From Pirellulales bacterium (GTDB lineage Bacteria; Planctomycetota; Planctomycetia; Pirellulales; JAICIG01), in assembly GCA_025927475.1 (NCBI GenBank), contig JAICLL010000006.1:30926-94925 (forward strand): a DNA stretch of 64,000 bases, given 5' to 3'. The notes beneath the pieces were generated by a model. The model searched no databases. It saw only the letters and a list, made by a program, of their open reading frames with translations, and was not told the DNA's origin. The position numbers and the translations under genes are program-made. Each line of letters opens with the position of its first letter. Position 1 is the first letter of the stretch. This document shows, in pieces, positions 17,448 to 25,959 of this stretch.

Positions 17448-20141
17448 CTACCGGTTCTCCGTGACCGAAAGATTGTCAATAAAAATCTCGGCATCCTGGG
17501 CGTTGCCGAACAGGCCGGGGCTGCCGATCAGGTTGGCCACCTCGTCGACCGCCTCGATCGACCAGTCTTCCGGTTCGTCTTCGCCGCGCGGCCAGACCTT
17601 GCCCTTCAACACCGCCTTGCCCTCTTCGGTCGATGCCTGAAATTTGATCGTGTACCAGGTGTCGTAGTTCCACTTGAAAGGCACCGTCTTCGAGAACCGA
17701 TTCAACTCGGACGTCCACGAGCGAATCTGCAACTGCTGCTCAACGCCCATCAGTGAGAGCGTGTAGCGCTGGGCGATCACGCCAATGTCGGGCTGCTTGC
17801 CGTGGCTGATCGAGCCGCGCACGTCGGCCTGGATGGTATAGTCGTGAAGGTCGGGCTGTCCCATCCAACCCTGACTGCGAGTGCCCAGCGGAATGGTGGT
17901 GATTTTCACCATCACGCCGTTGCCTTCTGCGCCGCTGCCTTCACTTTCGGGCTTGCCTTGCGAAACGTCAAGACCCACGTCGCCGTCTTCGCCCGTCCAC
18001 TTGTAGTCGGCGATGACGCCGGCCTCTTTCACCGCCCGCAGCGCCGGCTCCAGTTCTTTTTTGGCCCCGGCCAGCGTCTTGACCGATTCGCTCTGGTCGA
18101 GTTCCAGATATCGCAGAAAGTTGGTCCAGGTGCGGCGCGGCGTGCGGTCGTTATAGCTGGCCTTGTTCTGGCCGCTGTTGAGAAACGAACTGGTGAAATA
18201 AATGTAGAGCTGCCCGGCCCGCTCTTCTTTTTCTTTGAGCGACTGGAGCAGATCGAAATCGAGGGGAATGTGCCGATAGCGGGCGCCCACCCAGGTGACG
18301 GGAATTTTTTGATCGGCAAAGTCGAACTTCCAGGGCAGCGGCGGCACGATGCGAATGCGGGCCTTGCCGGTCAGATCGCCCACCTTGGCCGTCACCGTGC
18401 AGCCCAGGTGCCCGCCGTCTTGGTCGGCGGTGAATTGCCCTTGCTCGTCGATCTTGCCGCCGCCATCGACGTCGAAGGTCACTTCATCGGCTTTGGCCTC
18501 TCTGAGCAACCGTCCGTAGAAGTCGTAAAGCCGCACGGTGTATTGCACCCGCTCGCCCGGCGAAATCAGCGATTCGACGGGCGACAACTGCACATGCGAC
18601 GGCTCGTCGCCGGCCGCTTCTCTTTGGGGCTGATCAGGCCGATCCGCAACGCCCGTCTTCGCGCTTGCGTCGCCCAGGCAATAGAGCGTTTCGGTCGTGG
18701 GCAGATAAATCCGGCCATGCGAGACGATGGGCGAGCCGTGGACTTCCTGGCCCTGACCGAAGCGAATCTTGTCGATGATCTTTACGCCTTTTTCCGTCGG
18801 CTCCAGCACGTGCCAGCCGCTGGTGGTGCAGGCGTAAATCTTGCCGTCGGCATAGAGCAGGCTGGCCCGGGCAATCGTGCCGATCAGCCGCTGCTTGGCG
18901 ATCTGCTTGCCCGTCTTGGTATCGAAGACGTACAGCGGACCCGAGTCGTCGAGGGCATACAGCCGTCCATCGACCACCACCGGCGAGCTCTTGCCAATCA
19001 TGATTTGTTTCTTCGACCAGATCTTGCCGTGTTTCGTGATATCGGTAGGGAGGTTGGGCAAAAGGCCCGCATCGAGATTGGCGGTGCCGTCGATGGCATA
19101 CAGGCCGCCCTGCGTATTGTCGTTGATGTTTTCTTCGCTATGGCTCATGTAGACGACGTTGTCCACGACGACCGGCGTCGTGTTCAGCCCGCGCTGCGAA
19201 ATATAACAGCTCCAGATCGGGCGACCCGTGCGCGGCTGAAACGCCCACACGCCGCCGTCGCCCGAGCCGAAGACCATCGCTGCTTGCCCGCCGAGCATCG
19301 TGAGCACCGGCGTGCTGTAAGTGGTGTCGGTCGGTCGCAATCGCGTGCCGTTGAACCAACGCGGCACGCCGGTCCGCTTGTCGAACGCCACAAAGCGATG
19401 GGCGGGCTGGGCCATGTCGCCCCAGCCGATCACCACGGCGTTGATAATCACCAGGTCTTCGAACACGACCGGCACGTTGGTCCGCCCGCCGTAGGTGCTC
19501 AGGAAGCCATATTCTTCGCTGAGCGAATGCGACCAGATCGTCTCGCCGGTGTCGCCATCGAGGCATTGGAAATAGTCGCAGACGCCCATGGCGTAGATGC
19601 GGCCCGTGGTCGGATCGCCCGCGCAGCACGACCAGCCGAGCCGCTCTTTGGGCACGTCAGAGAGAAACACATTGAAGCGGTTCTCCCAGAGAATTTCGCC
19701 GGTGGCGGCGTCAGCGCAGACCACTTTTTCCTGCTCGCGGGGGGTGCCCGGCTCGTGGCTGCAGATGGTGTAGAGCTTGCCTCGCATGACGATCGGCGTC
19801 GATCGGCTGCCCAGCGCGTCGCTCTTCCAGATGACGTTGTCGCCTTCTTTGCTCCAATGGTCGATCAGGCCAGTCTCGCGCGAGATGCCGTTTTGCTCGG
19901 GCCCGCGCCAGTTGGGCCAGTCGAGCGGGTCGATTTCGGCGGACGAGGCGGCGTCATCCGCTGATTTGTCCTGCCTCGATTTGTTCTGGTCCGATTTGTC
20001 CTGCCCCGATTTATTCTGGCCCGATTTATTCTGGCCATTTGCCGTCTGGCTCAGGCCAAAGGCCAACGCCAGCATGACGGGCAAGAGGGTACGAAGCAGA
20101 AAGATCTCAGCCGCACGGAAGAAGCTCATGGCAGTCGTCAT
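17448..20141 (-). CDS. large secreted PQQ-like beta-propeller protein
   Basis: An 897-aa protein from ATG 20141; 20129 is also possible. The hydrophobic stretch FLLRTLLPVMLALAFGLS is a signal peptide. The mature N-terminus has a pentapeptide repeat (NKSGQ, NKSGQ, DKSDQ, NKSRQ, DKS) encoded by 15-bp units. A PQQ propeller follows (DWPNWRGPEQNG, ADAATGEILWENRF, CLDGDTGETIWSHS, AFDKRTGVPRWFNG). Past residue ~540 comes an Ig-like segment and then a C-terminal domain that looks like a concanavalin-type beta-sandwich (FKWNYDTWYTIKFQ ... AEIFIDNLSVTENR). It is probably periplasmic or cell-surface. Substrate unknown. Confidence 0.87.
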   Translation of the reverse strand: MTTAMSFFRAAEIFLLRTLLPVMLALAFGLSQTANGQNKSGQNKSGQDKSDQNKSRQDKSADDAASSAEIDPLDWPNWRGPEQNGISRETGLIDHWSKEGDNVIWKSDALGSRSTPIVMRGKLYTICSHEPGTPREQEKVVCADAATGEILWENRFNVFLSDVPKERLGWSCCAGDPTTGRIYAMGVCDYFQCLDGDTGETIWSHSLSEEYGFLSTYGGRTNVPVVFEDLVIINAVVIGWGDMAQPAHRFVAFDKRTGVPRWFNGTRLRPTDTTYSTPVLTMLGGQAAMVFGSGDGGVWAFQPRTGRPIWSCYISQRGLNTTPVVVDNVVYMSHSEENINDNTQGGLYAIDGTANLDAGLLPNLPTDITKHGKIWSKKQIMIGKSSPVVVDGRLYALDDSGPLYVFDTKTGKQIAKQRLIGTIARASLLYADGKIYACTTSGWHVLEPTEKGVKIIDKIRFGQGQEVHGSPIVSHGRIYLPTTETLYCLGDASAKTGVADRPDQPQREAAGDEPSHVQLSPVESLISPGERVQYTVRLYDFYGRLLREAKADEVTFDVDGGGKIDEQGQFTADQDGGHLGCTVTAKVGDLTGKARIRIVPPLPWKFDFADQKIPVTWVGARYRHIPLDFDLLQSLKEKEERAGQLYIYFTSSFLNSGQNKASYNDRTPRRTWTNFLRYLELDQSESVKTLAGAKKELEPALRAVKEAGVIADYKWTGEDGDVGLDVSQGKPESEGSGAEGNGVMVKITTIPLGTRSQGWMGQPDLHDYTIQADVRGSISHGKQPDIGVIAQRYTLSLMGVEQQLQIRSWTSELNRFSKTVPFKWNYDTWYTIKFQASTEEGKAVLKGKVWPRGEDEPEDWSIEAVDEVANLIGSPGLFGNAQDAEIFIDNLSVTENR

Positions 20142-20186
20142 CAAAGGCGGGAGGGACCGGCGCACCGGTTTTGGCGGGCAAATCAC

Positions 20187-20480
20187 GTCGCTCTAAGATA
20201 CGCTGCCGCTAGAGGGTTCGGCAAGCGGCCGGGCGATTTTTGATTTTCGAGTTTGGATTTTCGATTTGACTCCGCGGTGGCTGGGCAGAGCTGGGACGAG
20301 TTTGGATTTTCGATTTTCTGCGGTGGCTGGGGCAGAGCCTTGGCCATGCCCCGGCCGGGCAGTTTTGGATTTCCGGCCGGCAACCACGACATCGCCCTGT
20401 GGCATAGCCGCCCCCGGCTGTGCGTCGTCGATGATGCCGGCCCCGCCGAGCCAGCCGGCTGATCCGCAAACTGTGGAAAG
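20187..20480. other. intergenic region with AT-rich dispersed repeat
   Basis: There is no convincing gene. It contains reiterated GATTTTCGATTT-like phrases interleaved with GCGGTGGCTGGG, each occurring at least twice within 110 bp. This is typical intergenic filler in large planctomycete genomes. Confidence 0.5.
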
Positions 20481-20789
20481 TCAGCCGCCGACCCGCAACT
20501 GATTGCTCACATCGGCGACGCCCGCGACCGACCGTGCCAGCGTCTCGGCCACGCGCTTGCTCGCCTCGTCGCACACGCTGCCCAATAGCGAAACAGTCCT
20601 CTGGTCGACCACTACGTCGATCGCCTGGGCGTCGAGATCGGGATGATGCGTCAGTCGGGCGTTGATTTCCATCGCCAGCCGCGCGTCGGTCGGACTCTTG
20701 GCGTCTTGTGCGTCGTGGCGTCCTCTCTGTTCTGCCCGCTGCCGCTCGTCGGTGGTTTTCGGTCGTTCCGCGGGGTGAATTTCGGCCAT
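20481..20789 (-). CDS. BON-domain protein
   Basis: A 102-aa protein from ATG 20789 (MAEIHPAERP). The N-terminal third is charged and disordered. The rest matches a BON domain: ARLAMEINARLTHHPDLDAQAIDVVVDQRTVSL with the central Gly (LLGSV) and VAGVADVSNQLRV. BON domains bind phospholipid or peptidoglycan-associated surfaces, as in OsmY. No signal peptide is visible, so it may be cytoplasmic or membrane-peripheral. Confidence 0.8.
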   Translation of the reverse strand: MAEIHPAERPKTTDERQRAEQRGRHDAQDAKSPTDARLAMEINARLTHHPDLDAQAIDVVVDQRTVSLLGSVCDEASKRVAETLARSVAGVADVSNQLRVGG

Positions 20790-21297
20790 AGTTCGGTGCT
20801 CCTTGCTTGCAGGTGTACAAATTGCATTCGAGAAATGAACCAGCTTGGCGGATGGTGCAACGATCGTTCCGGGCAAGGAGCACTCTATTCCCCGCCTGAG
20901 GCGAGCGGATAAGTCGGCTCTATGCTTTACCGGTCGTCCACAATCATCGGTCGCGGCGAGAGAGCCCTTAATGACCACGGATGTCACAGATAGGCACAGA
21001 TAAGAGCCAACTTTGTCTGATCCGTGCCCATCCGTGTTATCCGTGGTCGCTTTTGGGAAACAAGCCGTCGAGATCGAATGCCTGGGCATCGGCAAGCCTC
21101 TGCTCCAGCCACCGGCCGGCTCGCGGAATGGCGGCTATTTTTCACAAACACCAAGAATTTGCTTGCAATAGGCGAAGAACCAGCTTACTCTTTCCGCTGT
21201 CGGCGGTGCTTGCATCGGCGACGGCCGCCCAGGTACCTGCCCCGCCTGCGGCGGCTTTTTCTTTATTTTATTCTCTATCTCTGCGAGGACGGGATTC
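20790..21297. other. intergenic region, 508 bp
   Basis: No gene is supported. It contains the divergent control region between the BON gene and the cold-shock gene and the inverted-repeat element at 20971-21050. The last 100 bp has AT-rich stretches (CTTTATTTTATTC) just before the cold-shock gene and may form its 5' leader. Confidence 0.5.
20971..21050. repeat. 80-bp inverted-repeat element (CCACGGAT family)
   Basis: The arms starting at 20973 and ending at 21048 are complementary over about 30 bp with several mismatches; GACCACGGAT pairs with ATCCGTGGTC at the ends. Internal ATCCGTG units are reiterated. Confidence 0.7.
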
Positions 21298-21510
21298 ATG
21301 CCCACCGGGAAAATCAAAAAGTTGGTCAGCGACAAAGGGTTCGGCTTCATTAAGCCCGACAGCGGACCCGAGGTGTTCTTTCATCACTCGTCGGTGGCCA
21401 ACGGCGAGTTCGACAACCTGTCCGAAGGCCAGGACGTGGAGTTTGAGTTGGGCGAGGCCGACCGCAAAGGCGGCAAAGGCCCGCGCGCCTCGTCGGTCAA
21501 GCCGGCTTAG
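21298..21510 (+). CDS. cold-shock-domain protein (CspA family)
   Basis: A 70-aa protein of the usual CspA length. It has RNP1 KGFGFI at residues 13-18 and RNP2 VFFHH at 26-30, the single-stranded nucleic acid binding face of the OB fold. The C-terminus is basic (GGKGPRASSVKPA). GAGGACGGG upstream may serve as ribosome site. It is expected to act as an RNA chaperone. Stand-alone gene. Confidence 0.92.
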   Translation: MPTGKIKKLVSDKGFGFIKPDSGPEVFFHHSSVANGEFDNLSEGQDVEFELGEADRKGGKGPRASSVKPA

Positions 21511-22089
21511 CCCCCCGGCTCAGCCCTCGCGGTGGCGCGGTTTGCCGAGCACTCGATTCGGGCGTGCATGCGCCTCTCACTGGCTCGATGCGGCGGGCGG
21601 GTCGGCTCCGTACAGCCCGATTGCGGCGCCTCCGCCAGAATCGGCCAGTTTTAGTTTCATCGTCCGCTTGCCAAGCGACTTGCCGTCGCGCTGGCGGTCT
21701 TTTTCATAATTATACGCGACCACGGTCCATGCAAGCACTCATCAAGACTCTGCACTTCAGGCAGGCCGTTGCCGTTTAGATTCAATAGCTTTGGCTTCCT
21801 GCCATCGATCGCCGAGCGTTGCCGCGAAGCTTTTGCAACATGGGCTAGCGGTTCTTGGCGAGTCTTTAAGCGGGGAGAACGGCGAGCGTTTAGGCTAACT
21901 CTAGGCGGCGAAGACCAAGTGCGGTCGCTCGAAGAATCGGCGACGAAGCCACTGGGGGCGAAGTGCTGGCGCTGTTGAGGAAATTCACGGCGGTCGCCAA
22001 GATTGACTCTTCAATTCCGAATCTCATGACAGGTACATAAAGAATGAGTCATTTAACTTGAGCGAAACCTGGTGCTGAAGGAGTAAAAC
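21511..22089. other. intergenic region, 579 bp, no gene seen
   Basis: Open frames here are short and have no recognisable content. GC content drops by eye after about 21700. GAAGGAG just before 22090 is the ribosome site of the next gene. Confidence 0.5.
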
Positions 22090-22410
22090 ATGTGGGGTTG
22101 GAAAAGCGCCGAGCGGTTGATCGAACCGAGTTTGCCTTTTACTCAGGCCAAAGAAATGCTCACTGCGCAAGGGTTTCGGCTTCACGCCTCGAATCCACAC
22201 CACGCTATCTTCAAGAGCGCCGGAACCGAGAACCCGTGGACGACTCTCGCTCCGAACGGTGCAGATATGCCGATCGAACTCGCACTAGCCGAGGCTCACG
22301 GCGGGCTGTACCTGTACTTGCGGTACGAAACGTTCATTCTTTTCGACACGGGCGATCTGAATCGATTCGCCGACGAAGTCGCGGCCTCTCTTCTACCAGG
22401 GCGCGACTGA
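22090..22410 (+). CDS. small conserved-looking hypothetical protein
   Basis: A 106-aa ORF with a good ribosome site (GAAGGAG, 7 nt before the ATG). The sequence is amphipathic and protein-like (FTQAKEMLTAQGFRLHAS ... HGGLYLYLRYETFILFDTGDLNRFADEVAASLL). There is no signal peptide, membrane segment or known motif. I do not recognise a family. Its composition matches the neighbours, and it precedes a stretch of gene debris. Confidence 0.6.
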   Translation: MWGWKSAERLIEPSLPFTQAKEMLTAQGFRLHASNPHHAIFKSAGTENPWTTLAPNGADMPIELALAEAHGGLYLYLRYETFILFDTGDLNRFADEVAASLLPGRD

Positions 22411-22888
22411 CGTCCCAACGCGGCGTTGGCAATTCATCAACCGCATAACCAAAGCATCCAGCGCTCTGCCACGCGAGCGATCTCCGGCCCACGGCGGCGA
22501 TTAATCCGCTGACACCAGTCGGGCGTGGCGGCGTCCCGCCGCAGCACATGGACGACCGGACTGCGCGGCCGGTTGCTAAAACAGCGCTCGATCCCAGGAC
22601 GGGGCAGGGAGTATGGGACTCGGAAAATGAGCAACTGCTCGAAGCTTCGCGGCGCCATCTGGAACGCCTTCGCCAACACGTTGACGAAGTGAGGACGTAG
22701 GGTGGGCCGAGCGCAGCGAGTCCCACCTTCTGGTCGGCATAACACGGCAAGGTGCAATGCGGCCGCAAGCTCCGTGAGGCAATCACAAAGAGCAAACTCT
22801 ACGGATGGCGAGCGATCGCACACGATGAGCGTTGGTGATATACTAATACTAACCCTAGTGGCTCGGTATCCATGGCGGCGACCGTCGA
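22411..22888. other. gene-debris region
   Basis: No intact gene. The minus strand at about 22430-22560 reads WCQRINRRRGPEIARVA, which resembles the C-terminal end of an IS110-type transposase; this is weak evidence. 22598-22699 is a near-identical copy of the 3' half of the gene at 23184-23387. At 22700-22727 there is a small hairpin (GGTGGG ... CCCACC). Confidence 0.45.
22598..22699 (+). pseudogene. truncated duplicate of the 3' half of the gene at 23184-23387
   Basis: These 102 bp align to 23285-23386 at a constant offset of 687 with three mismatches. They encode the same C-terminal helix (EQLLEASRRHLERLRQHV) up to the stop codon. The 5' half is missing, so this is a duplicated gene end. 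Confidence 0.8.
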
Positions 22889-23187
22889 ATGCGGGAATTC
22901 ATAAGCGTCGATCCGGGTGATTTGTATCTGCCACCTAGTCGCGCACAGGGCGCAGATCCGGGCAAACTTGCTCGACAGCTTTCACGATACGGTAATTCGC
23001 TCGATGGAATGCCGCCGCTGGAAATTGTACGCGGGGAGGACGGTCACCTGCGGATCAACGATGGCGTGACTCGTGCGACCCGCGCGTCGAAGTTTAAGCC
23101 GGGGGAGTTAATTCGGCAGAGGTCATTGACAACCTGCCGAAGGTCGATGTGACCCGTACACCCAAAGTGAAGGACGTATTGCCATGA
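22889..23187 (+). pseudogene. ParB/Srx-like N-terminal-domain protein, frameshifted near its 3' end
   Basis: From ATG 22889 the frame reads MREFISVDPGDLYLPPSRA ... DGHLRINDGVTRATRASKF, a small ParB/sulfiredoxin-like fold protein of a type I recall as widespread and uncharacterised. After KFKPGELI the frame goes off-family and stops at 23152. Moving to the other frame near 23113-23116 gives AEVIDNLPKVDVTRTPK and ends with TGA at 23185-23187, overlapping the ATG of the next gene as ATGA. A single-base deletion (real or sequencing) near a G-rich run therefore breaks a gene otherwise coupled to its neighbour. Intact length would be about 99 aa. Confidence 0.65.
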
Positions 23188-23387
23188 CACGACAGCGCTC
23201 AGAATTACTGGCGGCGATCTCCGACTTGTGTGAGCAATACCCGCATTGGCGATTAGGGCAGTTAGTAGCGAACGTTGCCGACTGGACGGGCCAGGGAGTA
23301 TGGGACGCGGAAGATGAGCAACTGCTCGAAGCTTCGCGGCGCCATCTGGAACGCCTTCGCCAACACGTTGACGAAGTGAGGACGTAA
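23184..23387 (+). CDS. small helical protein coupled to the ParB-like gene
   Basis: A 67-aa all-helical protein (MTRQRSELLAAISDLCEQY ... HWRLGQLVANVADW ... LLEASRRHLERLRQHV). Its ATG overlaps the intended stop of the upstream gene by 4 nt, so the two form a translational pair. I recall a conserved pair like this in other planctomycetes but know no function. Toxin-antitoxin behaviour is possible but unsupported. A second copy of its 3' half lies 687 bp upstream. Confidence 0.65.
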   Translation: MTRQRSELLAAISDLCEQYPHWRLGQLVANVADWTGQGVWDAEDEQLLEASRRHLERLRQHVDEVRT

Positions 23388-23399
23388 GGCGGACGCCAC

Positions 23400-24140
23400 T
23401 TAATACCCGAACGGGCCGCGCAGCGCGCCGCCCATATAACCGCCGGCGCTGGTGGCGTAATTCAGCCGGCCCGATTGCGAAATCACGCGGTCGGGATCGG
23501 CGTCGAACAAGCCGTGACCCGGCGTGCCCAGACGATAGTCGTAGGGCGTGGTCATCAGCGTGTTGTGAAAGCGGTCGATCTGGCGGTGATAGTCGGCGTC
23601 GGCCGCGGCGGTCGAGCGCAGGCGGTCGGCGCCGCCCATGGCTTGCCGCCCCACGCGCTCGCGCCAACGATCGACGTCGCGGTAACGCTCTGTGGCGTCG
23701 CGCGCGGCCGACTCATCATGGTGGCTGCCGAATTGCCGCAGCCGCCATTCCTGATAGGCGCGTGGTCGTTGCGTAATCCATTGCTGGCCGTTGAAGAAAG
23801 CCCACTGCTGGCTCGGCAGCCAGAACCACCAGATGCCGTTGTGAAACCGGTAGCGCGTCGCCATCTTCGCGGGATCGTAATCGCCGGGACGCAAAGGCGC
23901 CGGCGGGCCGGGCGCTTGCGCGGCGGTCGGCCGCGCCGGAGCAGCCGCTGGGTGGTGCGGCGGCAAAGCTACCGCAGGCCGGCTGCGTGATTGCAACGCC
24001 GCGCCCGGTTGCGGTTCAGGCGCCGTCGCCGTGGGGCTGCGCGGAGAGACGGCTGCCGGCGGCGCCGCTGCAACCGGCAAAGCCCCGATGCCAACCAGAA
24101 CGCCACACGCGATCGACGAAAAAGCTCGGCAGATCATCAT
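23400..24140 (-). CDS. secreted Pro/Ala-rich protein with aromatic surface motif
   Basis: A 246-aa protein with a signal peptide (MMICRAFSSIACGVLVGIG). A Pro/Ala-rich linker covers residues ~26-90. A conserved aromatic block follows, YRFHNGIWWFWLPSQQWAFF and NGQQWITQRP, a motif I recognise from exported planctomycete proteins. The C-terminal part is Gly/Tyr-rich (LNYATSAGGYMGGALRGPFGY). There is no enzymatic motif. It is probably an envelope or surface protein. Confidence 0.75.
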   Translation of the reverse strand: MMICRAFSSIACGVLVGIGALPVAAAPPAAVSPRSPTATAPEPQPGAALQSRSRPAVALPPHHPAAAPARPTAAQAPGPPAPLRPGDYDPAKMATRYRFHNGIWWFWLPSQQWAFFNGQQWITQRPRAYQEWRLRQFGSHHDESAARDATERYRDVDRWRERVGRQAMGGADRLRSTAAADADYHRQIDRFHNTLMTTPYDYRLGTPGHGLFDADPDRVISQSGRLNYATSAGGYMGGALRGPFGY

Positions 24141-24340
24141 TCAGCCCTCCGGATCGGCGCCATGAGAAAGCACTACTTCTATTATACTCGGCTGGCGCAA
24201 CCATGCGGCTTGAAACAGATGCGAAAGATAGGCCAAATAGACGAGCGGGGCGTTTTTTCACCAGAATTTGACGACGCAAATGCGCTGGCCCGGATTATTC
24301 ACCAGCCCGGGCAGGATGCCTCCCGCGGCGGTCATACACG

Positions 24341-24396
24341 AGCCCCAAGCGCCAGCGAGGTAATCTCATTGACGGGCCTCGCTTGCGCTTCGGGTT
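24341..24396. repeat. 56-bp imperfect inverted repeat
   Basis: Arms 24341-24360 and 24377-24396 match in 16 of 20 positions when inverted (AAGCG...GCGAGG core). It lies just past the 3' end of the lutC-like gene and may act as a terminator hairpin for it. The core resembles the hairpin at 15142-15207. Confidence 0.6.
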
Positions 24397-24421
24397 AATG
24401 TGGCCTGATGAACAATCCGGG

Positions 24422-25183
24422 CTAGGGCAGCGGCGTGCGCACCAGGATCACGTGCCACTGGCCGGGACCGTGTACGCCGGTGGTCAGCTTCAGTTCCAGA
24501 TCGCCCGTCTTGCTCGGACCGGTAATGAACGCTACGTTGCTGGGCATCTGAGCTGGATCGAACTGAGCGGCAAGGGCCGCTGATGGCTGCTCTGCGGCGC
24601 GGCTGGCATCTGCGGCGCGGTGGCCGCCGCGGTCGACGCCCGGAAACACGTCGAACAAGTCGGCCAAGATCTGGTTGGCCGCGACCACCGCCACGTGCAC
24701 GGGCGGCGCCAAACTGGCCACGCGCTCGCAACCCGGTCCGCCGACCATCACCAGCGAACCGGTCTCGGCCACGGCGGCGGCCACGCCCGTGATGCCGATG
24801 TCGGCAGCCAGGATTTGCCGGCGCTGCTCCGCTGGGTCGAGCTGATGCAACGATTCATAGTCGATGCGCCGCATGTTTCGCTCGCTGAGCAGGTCGTTCA
24901 ATCGCACGGCACCGAGTGCGCCGCCTTGCCAACAGAGCGCCGCTCGCGGCTGATAGCGATCGAGCAACTGCGCGAGTTGCACGGTTGCATCCACCCAGTC
25001 CGAGGCCCGATGCGCGTGGCCTCCCACCGCTTCGATCTCGGCGGCCAACCGTGCGGGCAGATCGCGGTCGTCCACGCGCGCCAACGGCAGCGGCGCGGCG
25101 AGCTCGTCGCTGTGCGTCACGCGAAACGCGCGCCCCGCTCGTGCCGCTTCACGCACGCGTGCTAAAAACGCAGATTGATTCAT
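24422..25183 (-). CDS. LUD-domain protein, LutC/YkgG-like
   Basis: A 253-aa protein. The C-terminal part NVAFITGPSKTGDLELKLTTGVHGPG is the LUD-domain signature, and ADIGITGVAAAVAETGSLVM is its usual partner motif. In LutABC systems, LutC helps oxidise L-lactate together with the iron-sulfur proteins LutA and LutB. Neither is adjacent here, so its partners must be elsewhere. It is probably cytoplasmic. It is followed at a short distance by the UPF0173 hydrolase gene on the same strand. Confidence 0.88.
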   Translation of the reverse strand: MNQSAFLARVREAARAGRAFRVTHSDELAAPLPLARVDDRDLPARLAAEIEAVGGHAHRASDWVDATVQLAQLLDRYQPRAALCWQGGALGAVRLNDLLSERNMRRIDYESLHQLDPAEQRRQILAADIGITGVAAAVAETGSLVMVGGPGCERVASLAPPVHVAVVAANQILADLFDVFPGVDRGGHRAADASRAAEQPSAALAAQFDPAQMPSNVAFITGPSKTGDLELKLTTGVHGPGQWHVILVRTPLP

Positions 25184-25210
25184 TCGTCCAAGCGGGGCAT
25201 GGTCCCTCGC

Positions 25211-25891
25211 TCACAGGCTGATTTTCCCACCGGGCGGCACCACGCATGGCTCGGCCAGGGTTTCTTTGCGGACGCGCTCGGCCCAGGCCGCTGCGTCTTG
25301 CGCGATGGGCGGCCAAGTGTCATAGTGCGACGGCGCCACGCGCTTTGGCGCGAGCAGCTTGATCGCCTCGATCGAATCGTCCGGCCCCATCGTAAACAGA
25401 TCGCCGATGGGCAGCACCGCCAGGTCGATGCCCGCCGCCCCGATCAGCTTCATGTCGGAAAACAGTCCCGTGTCGCAAGCAAAATAAATCACGCCGTCAG
25501 CCAGCCAGAGCAAAAATCCCGAGGGATTGCCGCCGTTGGCGCCGTCGGGCAAGGCCGAGCTGTGCAGAGCCAGCGTCAGCTTCACGCGCCCGAAAGGATG
25601 TGTCGAGCCGCCGCCGAGGTTGTGGGCCAGTGTGTTTTTCACGCCTTGCTTGCTCAGCCATTGGCAAATCTCGAAGTTCGAGATCACCGCGGCGCCGGTG
25701 CGCCGGGCAATCGCGGCGCAATCGGCCACGTGGTCGGAGTGGCCATGGGACACCAGAATATAATCCGCCGGCACGCAATCGGCCTTCAGCGGCGCAGTTG
25801 GCGAATCGTTCAAAAAGGGATCGAGCAGCAGCGTGTGAGTGCCGGTGTGGACCAGCCAACTGCCGTGCCCCAGCCAGGTAAGCTCGGTCAT
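25211..25891 (-). CDS. UPF0173-type metal-dependent hydrolase (UlaG-like)
   Basis: A 226-aa metallo-beta-lactamase-fold protein with AGGAGG before its ATG. The metal-binding motif SHGHSDHV gives His49, His51, Asp53 and His54. Further ligands are likely His in AHNLGGG and Asp in ACDTGLF, and PSHYDTWP near the end is the UPF0173 signature. The length is typical (about 225-240 aa). The family includes UlaG, an L-ascorbate-6-phosphate lactonase, but most members have unknown substrates. Confidence 0.9.
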   Translation of the reverse strand: MTELTWLGHGSWLVHTGTHTLLLDPFLNDSPTAPLKADCVPADYILVSHGHSDHVADCAAIARRTGAAVISNFEICQWLSKQGVKNTLAHNLGGGSTHPFGRVKLTLALHSSALPDGANGGNPSGFLLWLADGVIYFACDTGLFSDMKLIGAAGIDLAVLPIGDLFTMGPDDSIEAIKLLAPKRVAPSHYDTWPPIAQDAAAWAERVRKETLAEPCVVPPGGKISL

Positions 25892-25959
25892 GGGCGTTCC
25901 TCCTTTGCCTGGATTTTACCAAACCCAGGCAAAGATGCGAACCGCCGCACGCATGGACA

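Noticed and set aside
17802..19964. Plus-strand frame of 720 codons over the second PQQ gene, and a similar 658-codon one at 15321-17297
   Set aside because: Both are antisense to clear beta-propeller genes and have Arg/His/Val-rich composition typical of shadows.
22889..23387. Toxin-antitoxin module
   Set aside because: The pair is small and coupled, but neither protein resembles a known toxin or antitoxin; the larger has a ParB-like fold pattern.
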